Assembly: GCA_964019155.1 (NCBI GenBank) | Contig: OZ025245.1 | Span: 13,894,194-13,958,193 of the forward strand | Direction: 5' to 3' | DNA: 64,000 bases | DNA from: Osedax fenrisi | Lineage: Eukaryota > Annelida > Polychaeta > Sabellida > Siboglinidae | The notes under the pieces: generated by a model | What the model was told of the DNA's origin: nothing | Database searches by the model: none | What the model saw: only the letters and a program-made list of their open reading frames with translations | Shown: positions 46,965-58,310 of the stretch, one piece after another | Layout of the letters: each line of letters opens with the position of its first letter | Numbering within the stretch: position 1 is the stretch's first letter | Program-made: the position numbers and the translations under genes

Positions 46965-47092
46965 TATATTTTATTATACGAATATATGTTACATATTGTA
47001 TATATTGTATATATACTTATAAGTATAAGTATACTTATAAGTATATATACAATATATACAATATATAACATATATTCGTATAATAAAATATA
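46965..47092. repeat. 128-base near-perfect palindrome
   Basis: 63-base arms with one mismatch and a 2-base centre (AG). The arms contain TTATTATACGAATATATGTT. Longest palindrome in the window. Frames through it read as Tyr/Ile repeats and are not genes. Confidence 0.93.
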
Positions 47093-47120
47093 GGTGTCAT
47101 ATAATATAGTATATGATATA

Positions 47121-47169
<49 letters not shown>

Positions 47170-47173
<4 letters not shown>

Positions 47174-47580
47174 ATAATGAGTGGTCGAAATAGGTGTTAG
47201 CAATATAACAACACTCAAAATGATAGAGGACCGTTGTATTTAAATTACTTTTATTAAATAATCAAAACAATAATCATATATAGTGTATACACTAATGCTG
47301 TTAAAAATATACACGACATTACAATATAGAATATTAAAATATAATTTTATACAAACCTCCACTTTCCAATGTATAATCAAAAATGAAATAATATTATTAA
47401 ATCTAATATAATTCAGATTATAATATGTCTACACGACAGTTCATTGGTCCAACAAATTCTATTAAAATAAACTAAATAATATTAAATAAAAAAACACAAA
47501 AATCAATATATACGAAATCAACATTTATACTTTTATAATTATTACATAATACACAACAACAAAATAACTAATTCAAAATG
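47170..47580. repeat. Dispersed repeat, copy 2
   Basis: Counterpart of the copy at 24.1 kb. Here it continues toward sequence with repeated CGACTTATCC motifs ending in GAGTTGACTG|TA at 47897, which looks like a pogo-type terminus. The repeat may therefore be the interior of such an element. Confidence 0.8.
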
Positions 47581-47689
47581 ATTAAAGGGTTACCGAAATG
47601 TGGAATTATGCAACAATCAATAACATAACATATTGTATGTAATAATATGACTTAGTAAAATTGTAATATACATTATTTAAAGTAAACAT

Positions 47690-47897
47690 TTCTGACAATT
47701 TATAAAAATTCCGACTTATCCAGTATAAAAATCATAAAAATGACAATAATGTGTGTCAGACTTATAGAGAAGTCCGACTTATCCAATCAAACTTATCCGA
47801 CTTATCCGATAAATTTAACATGGAATTAGATACAAATGTGTCCGAATTATCGAGAAGTCCAACTTATCCATAGTCCGACTTACCGAGAGTTGACTGT
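47690..47897. mobile_element. Probable right end of a pogo/Tigger-like element
   Basis: Repeated CGACTTATCC/CGAATTATCGAGAAGTCC motifs end in CTTACCGAGAGTTGACTG followed by TA. In pogo elements such graded repeats end at CAGT...|TA. The matching left end was not found. Confidence 0.5.
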
Positions 47898-47924
47898 ATA
47901 TACTTACGTACGGCGTATATATCT

Positions 47925-48235
47925 TCTTAACAGACCCAATGTTTCTTTATAATGTATAAAGATGTTGTGGGTTGTCTCCCTGTTTCGTATACGTATGTTG
48001 TATGGAATGCCATTCTTTGGCTTCCATAACATTAATTGTGCACTACTTCATCGGTGTACCTTATGCAGTGTCCTATTAGTTGCAATATTCTTTGTTTAAT
48101 TACCTAATTGATCTTTGGCATTCCATATACTTTGTATGTTGGTAATCTTGTCTTTCCATGATGTGTTTGTGGTCATTCTAGGTAGGCTGGTAGCCAAGTA
48201 GTTTATAACGTAAATTTGCTTATTCATGGATTGTT
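47925..48235 (-). mobile_element. Possible LINE ORF2 C-terminal remnant
   Basis: Minus-strand frames give SWKDKITNIQSIWNAKDQ, then HRSSAQLMLWKPKNGIPYN-like and RETTHNIFIHYKETLGL pieces. These resemble the 'WKDRITN..VL' tail of RTE-type LINEs. Shifts and stops make it tentative. Confidence 0.4.
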
Positions 48236-48263
48236 CAAATTATATATATATATATATATATAT

Positions 48264-48778
48264 CAGTAATAAATCACAAACCTATAACCACGTATTCAAT
48301 AGATCAGTAATAGGTCACTAACCTATAACCAACAAATGTGCACTAACCTATAACCACCCATTCAATAGATCAGTAATAGGCCACTAACCTATAACCACAA
48401 AATGTGCACTAACCTATAACCACTCATTCAATAGATCAATAATAGGTCATGAACCTATAACCAAAAAATGTGCGCTAACCTATAACCACTCATTCAATAG
48501 ATCAATAATAGGTCATGAACCTATAACCAAAAAATGTGCGCTAACCTATAACCACTCATTCAATAGATCAATAATAGGTCATGAACCTATAACCAAAAAA
48601 TGTGCGCTAACCTATAACCACGCATTCAATAGATCAGTAATAGGTATCTAACCTATAATCAAAAAAATTACACTACCCTATTACCACTCTGTTAAACATA
48701 TTAGAAATAGGCAGTAACCTATTTCCATGTTGGGACATTTTAAGATAGGTTATTCAGCGTTGTGGTTATAGGTTATTT
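48264..48778. mobile_element. Tandem-repeat transposon half, 66-base units, TACACTGTAAAAA end
   Basis: About six units of 66 bases with AACCTATAACCACTCATTCA and ATGTGCGCT. The right end carries the inverted motif GTGGTTATAGGTTATTTTTT, then ACAGTGTA. The terminus complements to TACACTGTAAAAAAATAACC, matching the TACACTGTTAA ends of the 60.5-kb element. The left terminus is missing or masked by a TA tract. Confidence 0.65.
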
Positions 48779-49746
48779 TTTTACAGTGTACGCTCTTGCA
48801 CGCTCACTTACATATGTATACATATAATATGTGCACATTGTGCACATTACGCATGTATTCTAGATATATACATGTATTGTCACGCACATACATAATTATG
48901 ACCGACAATTCACATACACATAAACCAACTATACATATATATATATTTGATAATGTTGATGATAATGATGATGAAGATGATGATGGTGATGGTGATTTAT
49001 CTGAACTCTAATTTAATATAAAATTCTTATAGTGTGACAATAATAGATACAATAATAGGAGTCCTGGTACATAGTATACTGTATATGGATAAGTGTACAA
49101 CGTGGTGACAACGAATATAGTTGAAGTTAAAATATCGTGAACAAGGAGGTCATTATTTAGTTTGTATATGTAGGTTGTAGTGTATGTGTTAATGTAATAA
49201 TAACATAATGTAATAAATGATATAATTTAATGGTTTTGAGATATGGAGGGAGTTGATTCCAGATGATTCCGGAGATTATTAATTAATAATATTAATATAT
49301 ATATATATATAAATATATCTTATAATATATTATAGTTAATTAACAATAGCTTAATGAGTACTTACTATTACTATATATAGTATAGGTTATAGTACCTACA
49401 ATAGTATTATTACCTATTACCATCAACTTTCGGGTTCATTATATTTTTGAAAACATGATATATCATTCATTTCAGTAATAAAAGTTAGATTTCATATATA
49501 TATATATGTGTCTATTGACTTAAACGTGTGTAATAATTCAATAGCATAGAAGTAAGTATACTATAGTCTATAGGCTATATATAGGCTATAGCCTATAGGC
49601 ACGTTAGCAACATACATTTGTATGCTACGTTTTTGGTAATCTATAAATCTATGGTTAGAAACAACATTCTAGTCTTTGGAAAATAAATATTATGATATAA
49701 TATGAATTTATCATTTATATTTTCTATTTTAGTATATCTAAGTTAT

Positions 49747-49791
<45 letters not shown>

Positions 49792-50711
49792 CATTGGTAC
49801 TTATAGAATTATATCTGTTTGTCAAGACAATTATAATTGGTATATATATACCAATTATAATGGTTTACCATTAATTTAACCTGTTGATAGGAATCAATTA
49901 ATTAATAAAATCTATACAAATATAATTTAATGGGAATATTTATAATATAAATACATATATTAATAATAATAACTTATTATTAATAAGATAGACTTCCTGT
50001 TTACACTAAGATAAATATTAAATTATAAAATTGCGATATATATCTACTAATTATAATTTAAAGTATTATTTAATAATTAAATATACTATAACATATAACA
50101 CTCATTAGTATATTTTGAGCTAATTGGGTATTTATTAAAAGTTTATGTTAAGGATATACCAGGGTTATGTTAAGGATATACATGACGTGCGCGAGTTACA
50201 TGCAAAACATAGGAAAAAGGGCTTTACATATCCTATTTATTAAAAGGCTATTCACTTTTTTATTTATTATTTGTTTTCACTATAAACCATAGATAATTAT
50301 AATTTACGTATTACAAATTTCCATGTGGAATATTATATATATATAACTATAATTATATAATTACTTTATAACATTTGGTCCTGAACATCTATGTTTTTAT
50401 AAGTAATTTGATATATTTCATATATATATATATATATTTTTTTATTTATATCTATATGATATATAGGACCTACATCTAATAATTTGTAATATATCAATTA
50501 ATACTTTAAATATATATATATATATATATTATATGATATATATATATATCATTTTAATTTATAATATTAATATAATATGATAAAAATCATAAATTAGACT
50601 TACCTAAACTCGGTATTTCAAGTACATTTTCTATATGTAGTCGCTCCAGTGGATATTAATATATCAGTTGTTACCTGTATATTAAGTAATTCTATATAAT
50701 ATACTTATGTA

Positions 50712-50765
<54 letters not shown>

Positions 50766-51246
50766 CCTTGTTAATTCTGTATAGTATTTACTAGGAAACT
50801 CGGTTTAATATAAATACATCTTTACCTTGAAAAGTAAATGATTACCACCTCATTTCAAAGAATACTTATAATTATATATAGAGTGTAATAAATACTCATT
50901 TATTAACTCTTATTTTACATTAATCAGTATATTTATTAGAATATCAATAATGCTAATTTAAATAACTTTACTTCGTATACACGAATACTTAGTTATGTTA
51001 ATAGACACGATTAACTATATCATATAGTATTATACATGTATAATACTACAACGTACAACTAAATGAATGTAATTAGGTATACATTTATAAGATAGATTAG
51101 CACCCGTGCAAATATCCACACCCGCATGCATTAACACCTCATAGACAAGGCGGCCTAAGTCGATAATATAATGTTATCACGTAATGGTCCGCACTCTACT
51201 GTTAATATAACACTTGGGTGATGTACTTGTAAAGCCTAACTTGTTA

Positions 51247-51279
<33 letters not shown>

Positions 51280-51290
51280 AATTAATAATA
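48779..51290. other. AT-rich intergenic sequence
   Basis: TA tracts, a GAT-rich run near 48955-48995, and a short direct repeat GTTATGTTAAGGATATAC near 50140-50185. No gene or mobile element recognised. The short open frame at 48796 ends in an Asp repeat encoded by the GAT run. Confidence 0.4.
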
Positions 51291-51358
51291 ATTGCCTGTC
51301 CACATGTGGCTCAGTTGGCTAAGGTGTCCCCAGACACACAAGCAATAGGATGCATTGC
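51291..51358 (+). mobile_element. SINE tRNA-like head, truncated
   Basis: ATTGCCTGTCCACATGTGGC and TCAGTTGGCTAAGGTGTC match the SINE head and A box through the CACACAAGCAATAGGA segment. The B box region is lost. Confidence 0.7.
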
Positions 51359-51407
51359 CCCATATTAATTGGGCATGGTCACTACGCATACATTCACATG
51401 CGCACAG

Positions 51408-51528
51408 ATAAGCCCACGGACACGATTAATAATTAATCTGATCGATAGTACAATGTATCTAATGATGATATTTGATAAAGCCGCGCCAATGTATCTCATC
51501 CCGGAGGAATTGTTTACACAATTAGCCG
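51408..51528 (+). CDS. Candidate exon of an unidentified gene (weak)
   Basis: Not recognised. Between a CGCACAG acceptor and a CCG|GTATTG donor lies a GC-richer 121-base segment, open in one frame: LIDSTMYLMMIFDKAAPMYL then IPEELFTQLAG. The composition contrasts with the flanking microsatellites and resembles the verified exons of this window. No partner exons were found, and the opposite strand is also open. Confidence 0.2.
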
Positions 51529-51741
51529 GTATTGTTAGTAATAAGAGCGCACACACACCAGCGCGCACGTACACAGGTGTATACGCGCACACGCACACGC
51601 ACACACGCCCGCATGCCTACACAGGTACATTTGTATATTGTATGTCGTAAAATGTATGCAATAACAATTCTATTTATATTCTATTTGAATTAACTAATAT
51701 ATATGCATATATAACATGTAGTATATAGCATGCCTATATAT

Positions 51742-51774
51742 CATCGATATAAAGAAAGTTTCTTTATATTGATG
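51742..51774. repeat. 33-base palindrome, second locus
   Basis: Same palindrome as at 21024, with G at the centre and TATTGATG at the end in place of TATCGATG. It lies beside a TA tract, as the first one nearly does. Confidence 0.9.
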
Positions 51775-51888
51775 GTATATATATATATATATATATATAT
51801 ATGTTATATGGATTTAATTTACATAAATGAGTAACAATTTAATTATTACGAATTTAATGAACACATTACTATAGATTTTAATATATTG

Positions 51889-51946
<58 letters not shown>

Positions 51947-52055
51947 ATATGTATTGTATAATGTATTGAATGCCATTTCGAAAATAACTCGCAGGCATTA
52001 TACGGTATGTCATGATATGTTAATTAATTATAAACATATATATATATATATATAA

Positions 52056-52089
<34 letters not shown>

Positions 52090-52130
52090 TCATCATCACC
52101 ATCATTATCACAACTTATCATAACAACAAC

Positions 52131-52227
52131 GCATCATATTATAATAACCGTCATCAACATTGATATCAACAATTATGAATCATCATTGTTGATGTAAATG
52201 TTGATGACCGTGATTATAATACGATGC
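52131..52227. repeat. Inverted repeat with 42-base arms
   Basis: GCATCATATTATAATAACCG... (52131-52172) and its complement (52186-52227), about 37 of 42 matching, 13-base loop. Lies some 200 bases before the CR1-like LINE. Confidence 0.8.
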
Positions 52228-52255
52228 TGATTCTAGATAGTAAGCAGTATACTGT

Positions 52256-52290
<35 letters not shown>

Positions 52291-52799
52291 TACAGTACAC
52301 TTATATATATATATATAATTCAAATATATATTACATACTGTTTATGTATATTCATACTTAGCTACATTATTTACTATTTATAAAATTAATTAACTAGTAG
52401 TTTATAATAATATTATAACTGATATTCTCCCGTGGATCTCCCTTGGGAATTTGCTTTTGGTAGTCGGATCTACCAACCTTCATTTGAGGTTAGCTACCAA
52501 CTTACACCTAGATAGTCTACTGCTGTATTTACTTACATACAGATCCATCAATTCTACCTCGGACGATACACTGCCTTACATCTCAGACAATCGGACCATC
52601 ATTGCCCGGCTGCCACCAAGCATACCAGGAGCCTACTAAAGTCAACCCGTGCTTGTCAAGTCAACTCGTCATATAGCAAAACGGACTGAATACCAAACTT
52701 CTTCAAAAATATCCCTGTTACGACCAGTTTTTATACATTTATTATTATATTTATTATTATCTATTTCATTCAATTTAATCCCACAATCTCAAGTATACC

Positions 52800-53795
52800 A
52801 TGTCCTCAAATTGTTCACATTGTAACCTTCCCGCATGCGAATATTATCTCAAATGTAAAACATGTCCATCTATTTTACATTATAATTGTTTATACCCCGC
52901 AGCTATTATTTCTAAATCCTGGTTTCATTCTAAAAACCTCCCTCCCGCTTATGCTATTGCTATATTTAATTCACCTAACTTCATCTTCTCATGTTCCTCA
53001 TGCCTAGCCTTAAATAAGTTTCCTTCGACTAATCATACAACTACTCCACCCATTACTATGCCATATTCACCTTCTACTTTAACTGACAAATCTATACATA
53101 ATACTTGTTCCAAGGTAACGCCAAATATAACATCTGATATATATTCTTCTACTACGACTATTAATATCCATCCCAAGCATAATGCTAATACCCAGCCCAA
53201 TGATAATACTTCTAGAAACATTCCAAAGCTAATGGACTTAAAATTTTCCTCAAATCACACACCAACCCCTATATTATCTAGTTCAACTTCCTCAAAGTCT
53301 TCATCCATACGCTCCATAGATAATTCCCTCATACTAGTACTTGAACACCTTCTTCCTTATGAAGTTAACTATAATTTCATAGTATCATTAATTGACTATA
53401 TAAAACTTCCACATTCTTATATTACTTCTGCCTCATTTCTTACCAGTACTGCTATATTACGTTTCACTAATATTTCTGCTCGTGATATATGTTTCTCCTC
53501 CCTTCTAAAAATCTCACCACATAGTAATTTTAAGCATATATTTATTCGTCATTATTTACCTGACTCTACTAGACTTCTTGGTAAGGTACTATATCATGCC
53601 CTAAAACAAAAACTCACGCCCATTTTGTATAAAGTATTTATTAATAATCGTTCCCAAACATTTGAACTTAGGGATAAAAAAAATCCTCTTTTATATCCCC
53701 CTTTTCTCATCCCTGAATCTGATCTAACAAAATGGTTTGATTATTTTGATCACTATAAGAAATCATTTATAAATAATTCTTCCTCTCAAGCCTGA
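52800..53795 (+). CDS. CR1-like ORF1 protein with PHD-type zinc finger
   Basis: 331 residues from ATG. The N-terminus has an exact C4HC3 PHD spacing: Cys5, Cys8, Cys19, Cys22, His27, Cys30, Cys65, Cys68. PHD fingers are known in ORF1 of CR1-group LINEs. After a Ser/Thr/Asn-rich linker (about residues 75-175), residues ~180-315 look like a folded domain that I cannot name; it may correspond to the RNA-binding part. The likely role is binding of LINE RNA into the ribonucleoprotein particle. The frame ends in TGA immediately followed by CTA, and the ORF2 frame continues without a shift. Confidence 0.85.
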   Translation: MSSNCSHCNLPACEYYLKCKTCPSILHYNCLYPAAIISKSWFHSKNLPPAYAIAIFNSPNFIFSCSSCLALNKFPSTNHTTTPPITMPYSPSTLTDKSIHNTCSKVTPNITSDIYSSTTTINIHPKHNANTQPNDNTSRNIPKLMDLKFSSNHTPTPILSSSTSSKSSSIRSIDNSLILVLEHLLPYEVNYNFIVSLIDYIKLPHSYITSASFLTSTAILRFTNISARDICFSSLLKISPHSNFKHIFIRHYLPDSTRLLGKVLYHALKQKLTPILYKVFINNRSQTFELRDKKNPLLYPPFLIPESDLTKWFDYFDHYKKSFINNSSSQA

Positions 53796-56627
53796 CTATC
53801 CTCTAATATAGCCTTGATCAATATTCGCTCCTTGAGATCAAATATATCCCTTCTGTTCCCATACCTTAAATTACAAAAAATTATTATAATCGCATTAACT
53901 GAGACCTGGATTTCTAATAATGACTCTGATATATTTGCCTCCATCTTGGACTTTGGATATACACTCTATCTCGCTCCACGACAAATGGGCCGTGGTGGTG
54001 GGGTAGGATTTATGATACGTAATGATTTTTACCTATCTCCATCCATTTCATTCCCCCCCTTTTCATATAGTGATTGTATTTCGCTGACCCTCAAGCTTCC
54101 TAACTTAACTCTACATCTTACCGTTATCTATCGTCCCCCAAAACCTGAAACCAGTTTATTCTTTGATGAATTACATGATTTTATCCATAAACTTCCTTCA
54201 TCTTCATCCTATCTACCAATAGTTCTTGGTGACTTAAACTATCACTATAATTCTCCCATCTATCCCCATGGTGACTTTAAACTCCTAACTGAGTCTCTTT
54301 CCTTGTGCCAACATATATCATTTCCTACCCATTCTAGTGGCAATACACTTGATATGATATTTACACCCCTATCCAGTCCTCTTATTAGATGTATAAACCC
54401 TAACTCCTTTCAAAAAATTGAACTACTAACTGATCATTTTATTATTGAATTCTCTATAAATCTAAAATTCACAAATATTAAACGAAAACGTATTACATAT
54501 AGAGATTTTAAGTCTATCGACCTACCAAGATTTGTAAACAATATCAAAACTGAGATCTCTTCTTCAACTTCCCTCTGTCCGGTACTCCTAAACTCCACTC
54601 TCCTAAATATTATCAATATACATGCACCTACAAAAACTACATTAATTACCGACCGCCCTTTTTCTCCCTGGTTCTCCCACGAACTTTTCATCTTCAAGAA
54701 GAGTGTTCGAAAATTTGAGAAGAAATTTCTTAAAAATCCTTCTACTGAAACTAAATTAGCACTATCACTAGCTAGAAAAAATTACAAATCTACTATATCT
54801 CGTTCAAAATCTATCTATTATAACAAAAAGATAGCATTGATATCCTCCAATCCTCGCAAATTATTTAAAATAGCAAATAAAATTCTCTCTCCTCCAGATG
54901 AAAAAATCCTCCCCATTTTACCTAACACGTCAAATTTTCAACTGTGTTCTCTTTTTGAAAAATTCTTTAACCATAAAATTGCAAGCATTAATAATATTAT
55001 TTGCGCATCTACTCAACCCATACTCAATCCTACCATATATATTACCCATCATATTGACTCATTAAGTACATTCACTATTCCTTCACTGTATGAAGTAAAT
55101 GACCTACTCATGAAATCTCACTGTACCTCCCCCACTGATCCCCTACCTTTATCATTATATCACAAACTTTCACCCTTATTTTCTCCTATTTTCTTGGATA
55201 TTATTGCGAACTCACTAAACTCTGGCCAAGTTTCACCCTGTCTCAAGACTGCCATAATATCCCCTATTCTAAAAAAACAAAACTTAGACCCAAACTCATT
55301 TAGCAATTATCGCCCGATCTCCCACCTACCCTTATTAAGTAAAATATTAGAAAGAATTGTTTCCAAACAACTCATAGCCCATGTAAATAAAAATAATCTT
55401 TTCGACCCGTTTCAAAGCGCTTTTCGTAAGGGTCATTCAACCGAAACAGCTCTCCTACGTATTACTGACACTATATTATCTACCTTAAATAGCAACACGT
55501 GTTGCCAGCTAATCCTACTTGATCTATCATCTGCTTTTGATACCCTGGACCATAACATATTAATCTCGCGACTTACTTTAATGGGTATATCTGGCTTAGC
55601 ATTAAAATGGTTTACTTCATATCTCACTAACAGGAATATCTCTATTATGATTGACAAATCTTACTCGCCTCTTTCTCCTCTTAACCACGGTATTCCCCAA
55701 GGATCTGTTCTAGGTCCATCCCTCTTTTCTATTTATATCCGCCCTATTGCTGATCTAATTAAGAAATTTCCAAATATCCACTACCATATTTTTGCTGATG
55801 ATATCCAACTGTTTACCTTTTTCCCTATAAATTCTCATAATACCATTAACTCTGAATTAATCGAGTGTGCTAACTCCATAAGATTATGGCTCCTCTCCAA
55901 TAAACTACTAATTAATTCCTCTAAGACTACTGTACTTAACATATCTACTTCTGAAACTTCCTTTCCAAACTTTACTCTAAATAACATGATTATTTCTCCT
56001 TCTCATTCCTCCAAAAACCTAGGATTAGTATTTGATGACAAATTATCATTTAAGAATCACATATCATCCATTACAAAATCATCCAACTTTCATCTCTTCA
56101 GAATTAAAAAAATACGGACATCACTTTCCAGAAACCTTACTAAAACTCTAAGTAATGCTCTTGTACTTTCACGTATTGACTACTGTTCTTCCCTACTGAA
56201 TTTACTTCCTGCTAAAGCTACTGCTCCACTTAATCGGATTATCCGTTCCTCAATACGTACTACTTACTGTTTAACTCGACTGGATCACTCTACTACAACA
56301 TCTCATCAATCATCTCGTATGTGGCTACCCTTCTCCCTCAGGTGTAAATTACGTATACTATCTATAATCCATAAATCAATATATTCTTTTACCCCTAGCT
56401 ATATCTCTGATCTAATTAAAAAACGTACTATATTATCTTCTCTTCGTTACCAAAATGCTCCTCTACTTATCTCCCAGAACTCTAGTAAAACTTCCCTAAA
56501 TTCTAGAGCTTTTAAAAATTCCGGTCCAACCCTATGGAATTCCCTCCCTCCTACCATTCGTTCTATTAGATCCCACAAAAGATTTATAAATCTTACTTCT
56601 TCTTTTCTCTCTACCCATAATCATTAA
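53796..56627 (+). CDS. CR1-like ORF2: AP endonuclease plus reverse transcriptase
   Basis: Open for about 943 codons after the ORF1 TGA, in the same frame. Numbering here starts at 53814. The APE-type endonuclease shows NIRSLRSN near the start, TETW at 29-32, YRPP, GDLNYH, GNTLDMIF and LTDHFII. The reverse transcriptase shows NYRPIS, FRKGHSTETALL, DLSSAFDTLDH, GIPQGSVLGPSLFSIY and catalytic FADD at 660-663. The C-terminus has the LWNSLPPTIR motif common in CR1/L2 ORF2. The first in-frame ATG (53985) lies after the TETW motif, so initiation there would destroy the endonuclease. The protein nicks target DNA and primes reverse transcription on it. All catalytic blocks look intact. Confidence 0.92.
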   Translation, partial: LSSNIALINIRSLRSNISLLFPYLKLQKIIIIALTETWISNNDSDIFASILDFGYTLYLAPRQMGRGGGVGFMIRNDFYLSPSISFPPFSYSDCISLTLKLPNLTLHLTVIYRPPKPETSLFFDELHDFIHKLPSSSSYLPIVLGDLNYHYNSPIYPHGDFKLLTESLSLCQHISFPTHSSGNTLDMIFTPLSSPLIRCINPNSFQKIELLTDHFIIEFSINLKFTNIKRKRITYRDFKSIDLPRFVNNIKTEISSSTSLCPVLLNSTLLNIINIHAPTKTTLITDRPFSPWFSHELFIFKKSVRKFEKKFLKNPSTETKLALSLARKNYKSTISRSKSIYYNKKIALISSNPRKLFKIANKILSPPDEKILPILPNTSNFQLCSLFEKFFNHKIASINNIICASTQPILNPTIYITHHIDSLSTFTIPSLYEVNDLLMKSHCTSPTDPLPLSLYHKLSPLFSPIFLDIIANSLNSGQVSPCLKTAIISPILKKQNLDPNSFSNYRPISHLPLLSKILERIVSKQLIAHVNKNNLFDPFQSAFRKGHSTETALLRITDTILSTLNSNTCCQLILLDLSSAFDTLDHNILISRLTLMGISGLALKWFTSYLTNRNISIMIDKSYSPLSPLNHGIPQGSVLGPSLFSIYIRPIADLIKKFPNIHYHIFADDIQLFTFFPINSHNTINSELIECANSIRLWLLSNKLLINSSKTTVLNISTSETSFPNFTLNNMIISPSHSSKNLGLVFDDKLSFKNHISSITKSSNFHLFRIKKIRTSLSRNLTKTLSNALVLSRIDYCSSLLNLLPAKATAPLNRIIRSSIRTTYCLTRLDHSTTTSHQSSRMWLPFSLRCKLRILSIIHKSIYSFTPSYISDLIKKRTILSSLRYQNAPLLISQNSSKTSLNSRAFKNSGPTLWNSLPPTIRSIRSHKRFINLTSSFLSTHNH

Positions 56628-57208
56628 ATCATCCAACTTATTATTTGTATCCGTGTTATATTAAATTTATATCATTATTAAATCGTTATTGTATTATTAT
56701 TATCTTATTATTATATAACACTCCACTATATCAATGCAGTCTGTAGTATATACAACTACACCATATCAATGCAGACTGTAGTATATAATAGTCCTTTATA
56801 TTGTTTATTATTGTTTTTCCGTTGTATATTGAATGTATATTATTATCAAATTATTATCGTATTACTATTATTTTATTATTATTTTCTTCCCGCACGAGCG
56901 AAGGGGTCTACATGACCCTATTTTAGTGCTAATAAACTCAATATCATCATCATCATCATATATATATATATATATATATATACACACTACACTTATATTA
57001 CAATAGGAGCATTGTTACAAAACAATACGCTAAACATATATGATCATATAACTGTTGTTGTATATGTTAAGATTTCATCGATCGATATCTAAAAATGAGA
57101 TTAGTAATTACAATAACAAGGACATCTCTGTAGGACATACCTGTTCTCCTGTGGGTGCTTTTTTACTTTTTTTGATCAAATATTTATTATTATAATCATA
57201 TATATTGA

Positions 57209-57253
<45 letters not shown>

Positions 57254-57691
57254 TATTAACAATAACATTGTTATTTAAAATGTAATACATATAACGTAGA
57301 CAATAATATATTGATTTTGAATTTAAAAAATGTCCTCCCTCCGTTGTTACCTAATTACCGTATACGCAGTGACACGTGACAAGTAGGCGTAACTACCGAT
57401 CACATGTGACCGACGTCGTATACTAATACATGTCTACACATGTGTTCACACGACGAATATCTACGTCACGATAAAGCATCGCACATTGCGTGTACTTCTA
57501 CGACTCTCAATGATAACGTTGTCGTAGATTGTAGTCCGTGTGAATGCGCCCTAAGCAAATGCACGCACGTGATGCTGTACAACGTACGTTACATTCATTA
57601 GTATACATATTAATTAAGTTAAATTATTAAGTTAAATTAATTAGTATACATATATGTGAAAAGTAGGACAGATGAACAAGCTACCGGTGTA

Positions 57692-57745
57692 CGCAACTGA
57701 CTGTCAACTGACTGTCAACTGATTGTCAACTGACTGTCCATCTGA
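57692..57745. repeat. Four TGTCAACTGA direct repeats
   Basis: CTGACTGTCAACTGACTGTC and two further near copies at 11-base spacing. Downstream (57775-57900) lie GGGCGTGG, GCGGTGATATATAAGTGACG and other non-repetitive sequence. It might be a promoter, but no transcript start or exon can be tied to it. Confidence 0.35.
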
Positions 57746-58021
57746 CTAAAGTTCCTGCTAAAAAAATAACCCCCTCGCTTATCAAACTCGTATGGGCGTG
57801 GACGGAAACGCCCACTTTATCATTGAGAAACGCCTACAATGCGGTGATATATAAGTGACGATATAATTCTACTAGAAGTCTTCTAGTAATGTTTTACATT
57901 ACAGATATATGTGTGTGATATGTATTCATCGAATATAATTATTACGTATACATCGCGTGTATATAGCTAACCGACTATAGATATCTGACTGTATGTATGA
58001 TAATTTAGAACATAACTTTAG

Positions 58022-58061
<40 letters not shown>

Positions 58062-58213
58062 TATATAATATATTATAAATAAACTGTTTACTTAAAATGT
58101 AGTAATGAAGTAAAATGTTGAGCACTTCTTCGATTCATTGACTACATACTAGTATCGGTCAGTTATTATTCAAGATCATGTGATCATTACACATGTTGTT
58201 ACATAACAACTGT

Positions 58214-58230
<17 letters not shown>

Positions 58231-58309
<79 letters not shown>
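58231..58309. repeat. (GT)n microsatellite
   Basis: About 39 GT units preceded by a short TA run. Confidence 0.97.

Positions 58310-58310
<1 letters not shown>

Larger units (their letters stand above)
52425..56965 (+). mobile_element. Nearly full-length CR1-like LINE with ORF1 and ORF2
   Basis: A 5' UTR-like leader of about 375 bases, two long open frames, a 3' UTR with two copies of a roughly 42-base segment (containing CAATGCAG.CTGTAGTATA), and a short ATC-repeat tail. Microsatellite-like tails instead of poly-A are typical of CR1/L2 elements. A second, decayed copy of the family lies inverted at the right edge of the window and shares the 3' UTR and tail, which fixes the 3' boundary. The 5' boundary is a guess from where AT microsatellites stop. 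Both ORFs are open, so this is the youngest-looking LINE in the window. Confidence 0.88.

Noticed and set aside
48264..48700. CRISPR-like regular repeats
   Set aside because: Eukaryotic context; the 66-base units are contiguous without unique spacers and end in a transposon terminus.
53033..53221. Minus-strand ORF within LINE ORF1
   Set aside because: Shadow of ORF1; likewise 54434-54697 and 55433-55657 within ORF2.
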